Shown one piece after another: positions 22,189-32,698 of a stretch of DNA of 64,000 bases. The DNA comes from Arthonia radiata. Taxonomy: Eukaryota > Ascomycota > Arthoniomycetes > Arthoniales > Arthoniaceae. Where the stretch lies: contig PSQN01000016.1 of the NCBI GenBank assembly GCA_002989075.1, forward strand, positions 1,407,346-1,471,345, written 5' to 3'. The notes beneath the pieces are model-generated. The model was not told the origin of the DNA. It ran no database searches and saw nothing but the letters and a program-made list of their open reading frames with translations. Position 1 is the first letter of the stretch; every line of letters starts with the position of its first letter. Both the position numbers and the translations under genes were made by a program.

Positions 22189-25100
22189 TGTTGGTGATCA
22201 CTGATCACTAACCAGGTAACGCGACGAGGAGCCCCAGTCAGAGGCCATCTCGGTTATATGCAATATCCAAGCATGCATTCCTGCTGAGATCATTAGGCGT
22301 CAAGGTAAGGCCCATTGCATATGCCTACAGGTCTGTGTTCTGGACATTTTACTCAGCAAGCAATGAAGGCAACAAGGAGCGGGGTTGCAGTGAACATGGG
22401 ATTTGTATCTGCAAGGCTGGGAAACCAGTCGTGACTGCAGGCAACGGCATCATGCAGCTATTGCACACAACACCCTGTGATTGGCTAGGCTTGTGCAGCA
22501 GCCTGTTTACAGAGATGAATGCGGAAGGTGTCTTCGCCTAAGGCCTGATGGATCTGATAACGGGTAGTCACACGCTTTTGTTCGATGGCGTCTTTCTGCA
22601 TACTATAAACGGACTATATCACTCTGCAAGATCGTAAGACGGACAAAGGACACAGTATGCGCTCAGCTATGCACGGGCTTGCACTGCCACGATTCTGGAC
22701 AACAGTGGAGCCGGAGGTCCATATAATAAGCCATCATCGATTTCAAAGCAAGGCACGCTCGCACCTCAAGGAACATCGACCGCCGACTTCGTCTGTCGAC
22801 AATGCTTTGCATGATTGGGCAACAACTTCAATTAGATGTTTGCAGCTGCAGGCCTCGTAAACGACTTCGCGTGCCACTAGTCGCTGATAAGCAATCCAGC
22901 GTCATGTTGCGAGGCAAAAGGATCCTGCAGGCCCGCCGAGAAACGAAACCGGCGAAGATCGAGCTGTCAGCGATTTTCTCAGGGCTTGCATCGACAATGA
23001 GTACTGCCGCTTACAAGATTGCCTACAATAGCTCGAATAAAGGCAAAGACACCGACGCTAGCGTGCTTGCTAGGGCAACATCCTGCAATACATTGAAGCA
23101 AATTTGCGTAGCTGTTGCAGAAAATTCGCAGCCAGTACGTGTCGATTGAAGACGACCAATCGGGCAAAGGTACTGGTCACTGACGCTTTCAGCAGCCATT
23201 GCACGGATTGGCACCACTCCGAGCCGCCTCTCGACTCGCCGCTCCATATCGGATCCAGACTCCAGGCTGATTGCAACCTGATTATTAATTATGGTAAGTC
23301 TCTGCTGGGCAAACATTTTCCTTCTCCTTGAAACCATAAGCTCAGCAGATACCGCGTGCGGTACCGCTCAAGTCCTTTTGTAAGCCTGCAAATGAGCCTC
23401 ACGCCCTGACCCGCAGAGAGAAGTTCGACGCTTAGGGGCCAAAATATAGTAGGCTTCCGCGCCGCTCAGATTCCGCAGGCACACTGGGATTGCAGTTCCT
23501 GCTGTTGCAAGTCGCATCGTAGATCATCTGTCAGCATTGTCATCAGTCGTAGCAGTGACCGAACAAGCTGAGTTTCGGATCTGTAGCAGGCGCATCGAGT
23601 GGGGTCTTCACCGACTGTGAGGAGCTCACTCTTACCATCAGGTCTGGTTTGCGGACAGCTGCGAAGGATGAGACTCGTCTTATGACTACGCGGCTGTACG
23701 GAGTACACCTGTGCCTTACGCCATCCCATTGAGCGGTATGCTAAATGTTCGAACGAGCCGTCCTTGCTGCTCAGATCACGATGCAGGCAGATCGACAATT
23801 ATTGTACGTCGGCACTGCGCTTCGCGTCTTCATCAGTATTGACGCCCTATTATCCTCTTACCACTAAAGTTGACAGTCATGCTTGTAGACTTGTCCACGT
23901 GCTTACTTCGGGGCAGCGTCAACATTTCTCACGCCGCAGATACATCGCCACGAGACCCTTGTCATGCACGTCTTTGTTCGAGATCTTAACATTGGCTAGT
24001 GGCGTGTGGTGAGCAGCAAAGCCTCTGCAAAGATTGGAACGCATCGCACGATGCGGCCGGATCCATCTTTTGTCGGCGATACGCGACTGCTTTTCGCATC
24101 ATAGCTGCTGGGCGCTAGTGGTACTGCTAATTGTTCTGTCGCAACAACAAACTGGTTTCACTTCTCTCAAAGCTGGCCATTCTCCCAAAGACGAAGAACA
24201 CGACTGTCCTGAACATACCGTAGAATGGCAACTGTGTATGTGTAATTGGGGACTGCAAGTCATCCCAGCGATGCGCGATTCGGAGTAACTCTCATTTTCG
24301 CGGTTAATTAGAGACAGCGCAGTCACACCAGGCGTCGAATGAGGAGCCTTCAGTCTTGGGAAAAGCCAGCACTGAATTCCCGACCATCACCAGTCGTGTG
24401 TGCTCCTTACGTTGTATCTGAATGTCACGCGCGTGAAGCATATCAAGGAACCGCGTAAAGATGAAGTTGTGAGAGAACTTAGAAGTTGGACGCGACGGTT
24501 GGCTGCGGTGGACTCCCAGGTTTTGCTGCACATGACGTCGCCAGGCAATCAGGGGTTTTTGAGGAGTCACGCCCAAAGCTGTGGCGGCTGAGCCCCACCA
24601 AAGCCCCCAAAAGTACTTCGAAACGAGAGAGCGGCAGGGCTCAAACGCCCTATGCGCTCGGCAAGCTACCCTAAGATTACAGCACAGTACTCGATGCACG
24701 CCACTTAGAAATACACCCGACATAGCAAAGACTTGCAGTCTACACATGACGGAAATCATCCCCAGTCCAAAAGGTACCTCGTACAATATAGCCATCGCCT
24801 CCACCAGCCTGTCTGGACATGAGATCGATTTATTGCGTATCACGAAAATCAATCGGGAGCCTACAGCAGCCACAAGAACCGTTTACACAGGCCTTCGTTG
24901 AAACGCTGTGAACTCCCAGCACGCGCTGAGCAAGACGAGAGATACTGAGCATGGCAGGATAGGTTGCCGGCCGCACAACCTGCGCTCAACATAAAGACAT
25001 CCGAGGTGACAGGCTATTGAAGGACTCGTTGCACCAGATGTCGAGTGGATGCGTAGGGATGCTAAATGTTTTTGACGGCTGTTGTGATACCAAAGAGCTG

Positions 25101-25558
25101 GCGCAGTGAAACTTTCCCAAGATCGTAGAACATGTTCGTCCTACGCAAACGCTGTGCTGACTGTGACTGGGTTTGACAAGGGGCCGGCAAGCTATAGTCA
25201 CATGCAAAGGTACTGACCGCATGTAGAGCTAATAGGCGTTAGCGAGCACTACCAGAGATTGCACGTCGTTAGCCGGTGCTTCCGCGCCAAACCGATGCGT
25301 GGTTAAAGCAAGACCAACATATTCCCGTGCTACGAAGGCTTTGAAGTCTCTAGCACAGCTCACTCTGGGTCGTCCTCGCCCCGCTTCACTGCTGTCAACT
25401 CACATCTTACCACAGTGGAACAAGAGGAATATGCCACTGTCTCCAATGCTCGATATTTCAACACAAAGCTGCTTCCTTGTGAGGAACATCCACTCTCTCT
25501 TTCAAAGACAGTCTCTTCTTACCTTGATCGACTGTTGCAACATGCAGTTTGTGTACTT
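22189..25558. other. Gene-poor accessory stretch, 3.4 kb
   Basis: No intact gene is supported. The longest minus-strand frame, 24795-24304 from its first ATG, is in a segment reading AHRAFEPCRSL, which resembles AHAFEPYRSM of the broken membrane-protein copy just downstream. It may therefore be a very decayed relative in opposite orientation, but the match is too short to call. Confidence 0.35.
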
Positions 25559-25848
25559 CACCCACCATGGCTATTGACCAACTTCTGATGCGCATCACAG
25601 TCCTCGCTCATGCGTTCGAGCCTTATAGATCCATGGCGAATGATGATAGTGTTCCTCAAGACCCGACTGGTCCGCTTGCTGCGCGCGGGCTTTATCTCAC
25701 CTGGATTTTCACGAGCATATTGGGCATAGCGGCGGTTGCTGTAGTCTAGGACTACTGATCGTGGGCATCTTCGTGGTACTAGTTATCGCTCGACTGCTCA
25801 ATGTCGTGGCCACTACGCGTCGCTGTGATGCCAATTGGCATGGTATCA

Positions 25849-25856
25849 AGAAACCA
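25849..25856. repeat. Left 8-bp target-site duplication of the MITE
   Basis: AGAAACCA, identical to 26212-26219 on the other side of the element. Confidence 0.8.
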
Positions 25857-26211
25857 CAGTGAAGTTAATGGAGCGGATCCCAATGATAGGATCTGGTTAC
25901 CGAATTACGTAGCACGGTTCGGTTTCCCGCTAGGTGGGTATGGTTCGGTTTGAATCTCTTGCTTGCTGGGTTGATATCTTATTGGTATCGGTGCACGTGA
26001 CTCTGTATCATGTCCAGCGTAGCTTTACCCCCCGTGTAGGACGTATGCGGATGAGATCGCGAGAAAACCGATACTCTACGCGTGTCTGATGGTTCCCCAC
26101 TATCTATCGGATCCCGGTAGAGCTACCGGTTCTGGTCTGGATTCTAACGAGAGGTTTGCATCCTAGCGATAATAGTAGCGGTAAAGCCAGATCCGTTCCA
26201 TAACTTCACTG
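25857..26211. mobile_element. hAT-like MITE, 355 bp
   Basis: The two ends are inverted repeats: CAGTGAAGTTAATGGAGCGG at the left and, read on the other strand, CAGTGAAGTTATGGAACGG at the right, about 23 bp with one gap and a mismatch or two. It is flanked by perfect 8-bp direct repeats AGAAACCA (25849-25856 and 26212-26219). Terminal CAGTG and 8-bp target duplication are both properties of the hAT superfamily. There is no transposase frame, so it is non-autonomous. The interior carries GGTTCGGTTT twice (around 25918 and 25951), like subterminal repeats. Removing the element and one duplicate restores continuity with the intact gene at 21546-21560. Confidence 0.8.
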
Positions 26212-26219
26212 AGAAACCA
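26212..26219. repeat. Right 8-bp target-site duplication of the MITE
   Basis: AGAAACCA, identical to 25849-25856; followed by GATCAAGGCAAGT, the continuation of the interrupted exon. Confidence 0.8.
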
Positions 26220-26429
26220 GATCAAGGCAAGTCGTGGAGCTCCCCAGCAGCTCCTCATGAAATGTCAAGATAGCAACTCCATACTGACCTCGCGGTGCAG
26301 TATCCGAGCCCCTGGTACATCTCAGTCAATATCAATGAACCAAACTATCAGACCTAGTCAACGACCTCAAGGCCGTGACCTCTGCGCAGTGGCTGAGGGA
26401 AGCAGACTTTCCCGAACGCTCAATGGAAG

Positions 26430-26592
26430 GCCCAAACGACGACCATACTTTTTCGGCTCGCCCACCCTGCTAATCACGCATTTCCTCATGTAAAAAGTCT
26501 CTTGCAGCCCGTCGCTTATCGTCAGGAGTTCAGCATTCAGCATCAACAAAATGAGTACGATGATCTTGCCAACTTGGGTTCCATTGCTTACC
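26430..26592 (-). other. Inverted internal segment of the pseudogene
   Basis: On the minus strand this segment encodes SNGTQVGKIIVLILLMLNAE and, further on, EPKKYGRRLG, which match AGNGTQVGKLILLVLF and QPKKYDRRLD of the intact gene. Flanking plus-strand sequence encodes the family parts that should lie before (WLREADFPERSMEG) and after (EKEWALKIGL) it. About 35 nt at one breakpoint and about 15 nt at the other appear lost relative to the intact gene. Confidence 0.7.
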
Positions 26593-26705
26593 AGTTCATC
26601 CACGCTCCGGAGAAAGAGTGGGCGCTAAAAATCGGACTCGTAAACAGTCTGGATCGATACGCAGAGACTGAGCACCATACCAAGGTGGAAGCTGTGCAAG
26701 TCTAA

Positions 26706-27276
26706 TAGGAGACCGTAATCTAAGTAAAGTCGCGGCCCGTTCACGCATCGTGGCTTGAGATTTGAGCAGAGCCTGACCCATACACATTAGTGTTGGCAGC
26801 GCAATAGGCTCCGAATCCCAAACCCCGCACATCTCACCAGTCCAAGTGGATTTGTAAGTGTTAGAGCATGCACGCATTTGTTTCCGTATCTTTCTGTGTT
26901 TCTTTCAGCGACCCTCCTGCCGGCATTGCTCTGAAACAATTGACGTGACTGCGATTGTAACTGGCGCGGATGCTGTACAGAAACACAAGCCTTAGAGCAT
27001 CCACACACTTCTTCCTATTGCCTCAACCCTATCGCCAGGTAGCTAGCACGCTGGCATCGAGATAAATCTCATTCATCAGGTAGATGTGCGCCTTCCGCGG
27101 ACGCTGGCTGACGCGCCAACGATGCCGCCCAAGTGATGCAAGACACCAAATACGTCCCAATAGACGGAGAAGAGCACATGAAGACTGCTTTCAATCGGTG
27201 TTTCTCTCATCATTAGGCAACAAGAAGAGTATTAATGCTAGGTCCAAGGTAAGCGCTCCACCACAGCCATCACCAA
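26706..27276. other. Intergenic
   Basis: I see no gene. This is the 3' flank of the Gly/Gln-repeat protein gene on the minus strand. Confidence 0.4.
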
Positions 27277-28206
27277 TCATATCCTTGGTCCTCCAGGTCT
27301 CGCCGAGATAGGGACGCTGTAGTCGGCCCTGCCGGCATACTCATCGAAACGCTTCTGCTCTTCGGTCCTGTGTTCATCCTCGTCGAACTTCTCCGGTGGC
27401 CTGGAAATCTTAGCTTTCATTCCGGCCAGCTTTGAGGCTATCTTCGACTGCGTGCTGGCATTGTCTGAACGAACCTGTGATGACCCAACTGCACCTCCTT
27501 GTCCACCCTGTACCCTTTGAGTCTGTCCACCTTGGGTCTGTCCAGCCTGGGTCTGTCCAGCCTGGGTCTGTCCAGCCTGGGTCTGTCCACCTTGAGTCTG
27601 TCCAGCCTGGGCCTGTCCACCTTGTGCCTGTCCACCTTGGGCCTGTCCACCAGCAGTGCCAGTCGAGCCAGACGTGCCAGCCGTACCAGCTCCGCCAGCA
27701 GCGCCGGCACCTGTACCTGTACCAGCACGAGCAGATGTAGATGCTCCGCCGGTCGCTCCGCCAGTTGCTCCACCAGCCGTTGCTGTGCCTCCTTCACGGT
27801 AGACCACTTGACTGCCAGGAGGCACTTGAACTTGACTGCCCTGGGGAACCTCCGTCCTGGTCACACCCTGACCTGGATGCTGGATGTACACGGTCTCGGT
27901 GGTAGTCTGTTGCTGTGTCTGCTGGCTGGGCATCTGCTTCTCCCGATCGAGCTCAGCTTGTCTCTTCTCGACATCTTTGTTGTGCTTGCGACGGATGCAC
28001 GCCCCAATGAGTCCAGCTAATAGTCCGAGGAACAGGAGAGGGATGAGAACACCGAGCAAGACGTTGCGAGTCTTGTGGCTGTCGCTGGAGGAACTGTCAT
28101 CGTAGTTATCCAGGTAGTGGTGTGTGTTTGAATCATACTCGAGGGTGCTTTGATTGCAGGGGCGGCAGGATGAGCTGTTTCTGGGCATCAGGAAGTAAGG
28201 AGCCAT
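27277..28206 (-). CDS. Single-pass membrane protein with GGQTQ/AGQTQ repeats
   Basis: A single open frame of 309 residues from ATG 28206. Residues 1-46 are polar with four Ser in a row before the membrane helix (RNVLLGVLIPLLFLGLLAGL, about residues 47-71). A basic RRKHNKDVEKRQ follows, so the bulk should be cytosolic if the N terminus is outside. Then come a Gln/Thr-rich part, an Ala/Gly/Thr-rich part (GTGTGAGAAGGAGTAG), and a pentapeptide array of GGQAQ, AGQTQ and GGQTQ units encoded by a 15-bp minisatellite. The C-terminal 70 residues are charged (ISRPPEKFDEDEH, EEQKRFDEYAGRADYSVP). There is no signal peptide and no catalytic domain. Related architectures occur in fungi, but I know no function. 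Confidence 0.65.
   Translation of the reverse strand: MAPYFLMPRNSSSCRPCNQSTLEYDSNTHHYLDNYDDSSSSDSHKTRNVLLGVLIPLLFLGLLAGLIGACIRRKHNKDVEKRQAELDREKQMPSQQTQQQTTTETVYIQHPGQGVTRTEVPQGSQVQVPPGSQVVYREGGTATAGGATGGATGGASTSARAGTGTGAGAAGGAGTAGTSGSTGTAGGQAQGGQAQGGQAQAGQTQGGQTQAGQTQAGQTQAGQTQGGQTQRVQGGQGGAVGSSQVRSDNASTQSKIASKLAGMKAKISRPPEKFDEDEHRTEEQKRFDEYAGRADYSVPISARPGGPRI
27516..27651. repeat. 15-bp coding minisatellite
   Basis: About nine units of a 15-bp sequence of the type GTCTGTCCAGCCTGG / GCCTGTCCACCTTGG in a row. Read on the minus strand they encode the AGQTQ, GGQTQ and GGQAQ pentapeptides. Three or more central units are identical, which suggests recent unit turnover. Confidence 0.85.
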
Positions 28207-29198
28207 TGCGTTTGAGGATATGGCTTCGTTGCTAAGCTTCTGGTGGGTGAGAGCAAAGACTCGAGCCGAGGGTAAGTCTGAGATGAGGGTGACCCGCGCG
28301 CCGCTGATGTAGCGATGACAGCAGACGTGGTCAAGTCGGTACGACGAGTGAACTTCGAGGCTGATTGTACGACGACAGACGATGATTTGGAGTCAGAAAG
28401 TAATAATGTGAATAGACTCTCGTACAGGCAGAAAGCAGACAAAGAATGTGATGAGTCTGTTGAGGAGAGGAAGAAGGTTGCCGACATCCAGGTCGAAGTA
28501 AACAAGAGTGGGTGCGACTTCCTGGCCTGCATCAATGACCGCTCGTGCCTGCTCCCGTCCACACAGATTCATCATGGAATCGGCAGCGACTTCCTCACTA
28601 TGCTCGTGCTGCTACATCGCGCCCGATGATTGGAGAGCCTGTAAAGCCTTTGAAATGCTCTTACTCTGCGATTCTTCGGCGGTCGCGCTGACTGCTTGGC
28701 CTGAGAAAGCCTGAGAATCTCTGTTGGCGTACAGCAGGTGCGGAACACATATGGCTTGGGGAACGAAACTTCCTGCAGGCATTAACATCTACATTCCCTG
28801 CTTTGTGAACATCAAAGATTCTGCCACAAAAGACTTGCCGGCGTTGCAACAGAAGAGCGAAGTTTGCGTAAAAATTCTGCGTGCACGGAAGTTGTACTGT
28901 CCAGAACAATGCCTTGCTTTGAGTGCATTGCAGATGAGAGCTTGTCAACCCCAAACAACGGTACACTGCACAGTGTTACTCGGAAGCTGAGTCGAGCGCG
29001 CTGCGGTGAGATGCATATTGCCGCTGTGAATGGTGCTGACCCGAGTGCTAAGTAAACACATTGCACTGACATGCTTTGAACGATGTTCCAGTAAGCGTGC
29101 GCGCGTGCATGCGTGTAGATTTTCCGAGGTCAATAAATGTCAGTATCGACAACATAGATTGGCTAGAAGGTACCCAAGGTACCACGGCAAAGGACTTG
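28207..29198. other. Intergenic, 1 kb
   Basis: It holds the promoter of the Gly/Gln-repeat gene and the 3' flank of the minus-strand transcription factor. Short overlapping frames only; no gene is supported. Confidence 0.45.
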
Positions 29199-31713
29199 TC
29201 AGCCCTCCCAGCCAGTGTAAGGGGTCGTAAGGGCATGCTGACGCCATATGGCGTTAGTCTGTTGAACCATTGTGTCGATCTGCGGCTTAGCATCAGCTTC
29301 AAGCTGTTGGACCAGCTCCAGATGCTGAGCTTGATTGATGCCTTCGCCGAAAGCGCTCAAATCATTCCAAGCCGCGTCATCTTCTGGATCCGGCCACTGA
29401 GTGCTTTGCATATCAGAAGATCCGCTGATGGTCGTGGTCGGAGAAAAGTGCCAGTCGCTGAGCTGAGAATATGTGGTTGGCAAAGCGTTGTAACAAGTAC
29501 CATTATTGCTTGGAAACTGCTGAGGCGGAGCCAAAGACTGAGGTGTTGACATATGGCTCGAGAACGAAGCATGGAACGCGTTCGCAACGGAATTATTGCC
29601 TGTCGAGGATATCGTCGTCGCGGGTGACGTGACCAGATAACTGCTAGTGGGGGACGGCATTGAAGCATTAGAAGTCTCGCGGTTTGAGGGCGCAATGGGT
29701 TGAAATGTGGGTCTTCGTCTGTTTGAACCTTGTGACCGAGTAAGAGCTGACAGAGGTATCGATGCGCCACCAAGGTTTGGACTAGGCGAGACTGACTTCC
29801 CTGTTCGGTCCGAGTCTGCGTAGGGACTAGATTGAATGGGCACGTCGCCTTCCCGATCAAAGATACGGAGACATGCGCTAATGAGGATCTCATACAGGTC
29901 GGCCGCTGACGCTACACCAGGCCATCTTTGTGCCGCATTTCTCATGAGGTCAACAGCGACATCGAGATGTTGCTTAACGCTCTCTTGCGTTCTTCGCTCT
30001 CGTACTTCAACGTAGGAAAGACTCCATAGGATAGTGTTGACGGCCATGAAGATAGACTGTGTCCAAGCCCAGGTCATCTCAACAGACTTCTTCACCATCT
30101 GGTCGCGGTGCATGTAAATATTCCATTCGCAGGCATCGTAGCAAAGTGTGGCCGCGCGGGCGGACGGTCTTGGCACCTGGGGCGACGGCCGGTAAAGGAG
30201 AATGATCATGGTGTGGTATCTTCCTTTGAACCACGTATCGCTGAAGCCGCTTCCTGCGTCGCCGGGCGGCGTCAGATTCTTCCATTCGGCAAGCTTGTTT
30301 GCCATTGTCTTGAACCAAGGATCTTCATCAGACGTCGGCGCTGGCCGCTTTTGCAGGTACAACATTTTCCGCATTTCCAGCTGAAGTAGACGCATGTTGT
30401 AGAAATGTGTCGCGATCCACTTGCGAATGGATACAGGTCCGGGTCTGATCCCATCAGGATGGATGTACTCGTCGTCGATCCGTTGAAAGAATTTGACATC
30501 AAGATGTTCTTTCTCAGTTGCCATGGCAGCTGGGCGGCCCAAGCTGTGTGCAAGTCCATAGTCCATCGTCGCAATGGCCCAGAAAGCGCGACGCTTCAAA
30601 TCGACGTTGTAGGGTGTGTCAGGTAGCCCTCGCTCGTTCAAGACTATTGTCTTCTCTTCGGCCAGGTTCAATTGCTGTGCAAGCCGCACGCCCAGTCCAA
30701 CAATGTACCAAGCAGCAGTTCTGGTCGGTGTCAGAAGCGAGTATTGCCCAATCAGTATGCAGCATTGCAACGTTTCCAGATTCATGCCTCTTACAACATC
30801 CTCGAAGTAGGTGAGAGCGCCCAGGTAATAGCTATCGGCAACGCCAGCAAACTTTGTCTCCAACCTCTGCAAAGAGATAGCGACGATCATCAACACAATG
30901 AAGTTCTTAGCTGGTCCGGCTGTCTCGCGCATGACTTCATCAAACATATCCGGTAGGGCGGCCTCGTGGAACAGCGGGTACATGGACTGGACTACATGCT
31001 GTCAGCTCAGGTAGACTGACGGGTGAAAGTTATCCTGGCCTGCCACTGACCTTTAGTGTTATACAGATGCATAAGCCCATTACACAAATCTCTGTCCGGA
31101 AGCTTCCTTTCCGCATAGGAACTCACAAGAGGGTAATCGGCGGATTTGGTGATGGGCTTAGACTCTTCCTCCGCAGCCTTTGCGTCAATCTGGCGAATGC
31201 GCTCTGCCGATATTACATCGTTGATGCTTCTCACTCCGAGCACTTGCTTTGCAAGCCGCATCACCAGGCGAGTCATAGTGGTGCCGCTGCTTGGACCCAA
31301 GAACTTGGACTCGGTGGTGTCTTTGAAGCCGATGATGGCGGCGTCGCGGACAAGATCTTCATCTTCAGGCTCAAGGTTGTCATGAATATCGTATTGTGCG
31401 AGCGCTGCCTCGAGCCTCTCGACCTCGGTGCGCAGACGAACAATGTAAGAGCGGGGCAGTCGAGTGCGTTTGGAGGCGTCCCAGTACTCGCAATGTTGCT
31501 GGCCGCTCTTTTCGCAAAGGCTGCAGCGTGGGAGAGAGGCGTCGCATTTCGATTTGCGCTGGGAGAGGGTCAGTGGTCAGGAACAGGCGGAGTCGGGTCG
31601 AGCAAACACACCTCTCGACAACGTATACAAGCTGTCAAGGTGTAGGCAGGACGATTGGGAGAGGAGTCGGTACGTCCACGGTTTCTGCTGCCTGGAGGTG
31701 GGCTAGCGACCAT
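29199..31713 (-). CDS. Zn2Cys6 transcription factor with fungal TF middle domain
   Basis: Exons 31713-31612, 31558-31051 and 30991-29199 give 800 residues with exact phases. The zinc cluster uses Cys29, 32, 39, 46, 49 and 57 (ACIRCRE | RKSKCDASLPRCSLC) and is split by the first intron after residue 34. A linker and coiled coil (LRTEVERLEAALAQYD) follow. The fungal-specific regulatory domain begins around SMYPLFHEAALPDMFDEV and includes GQYSLLTPTRTAAWYIVG, GLGVRLAQQLNLAEE and RRAFWAIATMDYGLAHSLGR. The C-terminal 200 residues are Ser/Thr/Pro/Gln-rich, a likely activation region. Its target pathway is not evident from the neighbours. It diverges from a second Zn2Cys6 gene. Confidence 0.88.
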
Positions 31714-32698
31714 GATGTGGTCGAGACGGCGAAATCGATGATATATTGCTCATGGCGCTCGGTATCCAGTCTGCCAGTCAAGGTTATTGCGGGTTGGGCG
31801 GGGAGTGTGACCGGGCTTCGTATTCTTTTGGGTTCATTGAGCACGCATGAGGTGACATTGACGGGTGAGGCAAACGCTTGACTACAGGGTCGTGCGCTCG
31901 GTGGTCCTTCCAAATTGGAGTCTTGTAGATGAATACACAGCGTGTACAATCGAGGATCAATAATGACGGTCACAAAACGGAGGCTTGGGCGGAAGTCAAG
32001 CTCGAAAGGATTGCGCGTGCGAAAAGCGCGCCATACGATCAGCAAATATAAGAGCGCTCAGATAGATAGCGAATGACAGCGCGCAATGAGCATGTTCTCC
32101 ATCAGAGACCTGTTTGCAGACTGCTGGAATACATCGCCCAACTGCACCGAATTAGACGCCTGCAGGCCAGTAATTAGGGGCGTTATTGGAGGGGCTGTAG
32201 GGCTGACGCGGGCTCTTGAGGGGCCTGCCGAGCCCCATTGTCAGGCGATAGGGCTGGCGGGAAGACGGGCGCTCGGGGCTAAACCCGGACGTTGGCCTTT
32301 TCCTCTCATTCTCTGTCTTGACTCTTCGTCTCATATTCGCTCGCTTCTTGATACTAATCCAGCTTGCTGTATCGTGGCCAACAGCGTTCGTGCGCTACTA
32401 TTCAACAGGAGTCAAACACACAAAGCCGGTCTGAAGAGGTAGTTAACTATCACGCCAGTGCTTCCGTGCAGTTCGCGACATGTTGTAACCGTAAGAGGAA
32501 GAATACCCGTGCTTACCACCAGACAGGGCGTTCGAAGTCGATCGCAGGCGCCTACGCACTGTGACAGTCGTACAGGTTTGCTTGTCAAGATCTCCAGTTC
32601 CCCTCGCGACCCTAAATCGACTCATCCTCCACGCTGGCTCCGTTCTGCGTCGTGGCTGTAAAGCTTCCCTATTCATCGCCGTGCTGCGAGATTGGTAA
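31714..32698. promoter_or_regulatory. Shared region between two divergent Zn2Cys6 genes
   Basis: This 985-bp region must contain both promoters. Open frames inside it (for example 31635-32045 minus) overlap the first exon in another frame and look incidental. Confidence 0.45.

Larger units (their letters stand above)
25559..26705 (+). pseudogene. Decayed, rearranged paralogue of the 20950-22188 membrane protein
   Basis: Parts of the same family appear in order on the plus strand: LAHAFEPYRSM, GLYLTWIFTSILG, then (after a frame break near 25750) VIARLLNVVATTRRCDANWH and GIKKP, a gap, SDLVNDLKAVTSAQWLREAD at about 26352-26415, and EKEWALKIGLVNSLDRYAE at about 26608-26670. Between the last two, the piece with NGTQVGKIIVLILLMLN and PKKYGRRLG is present on the opposite strand (about 26592-26430). 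A 355-bp MITE interrupts the GIKKP segment. The original donor position reads GCAAGT instead of GTAAGT. With a frameshift, an insertion and an inversion, the copy cannot make the family protein. Confidence 0.75.

Noticed and set aside
24304-24873. 189-codon minus-strand frame as a gene
   Set aside because: Its first codon is GTG; the first ATG is at 24795. Only one short motif resembles a family, so I kept it as a possible remnant in the text.
22189-25558. Retroelement remains in the gene-poor stretch
   Set aside because: No reverse transcriptase, integrase, protease or paired long terminal repeats were seen by eye.
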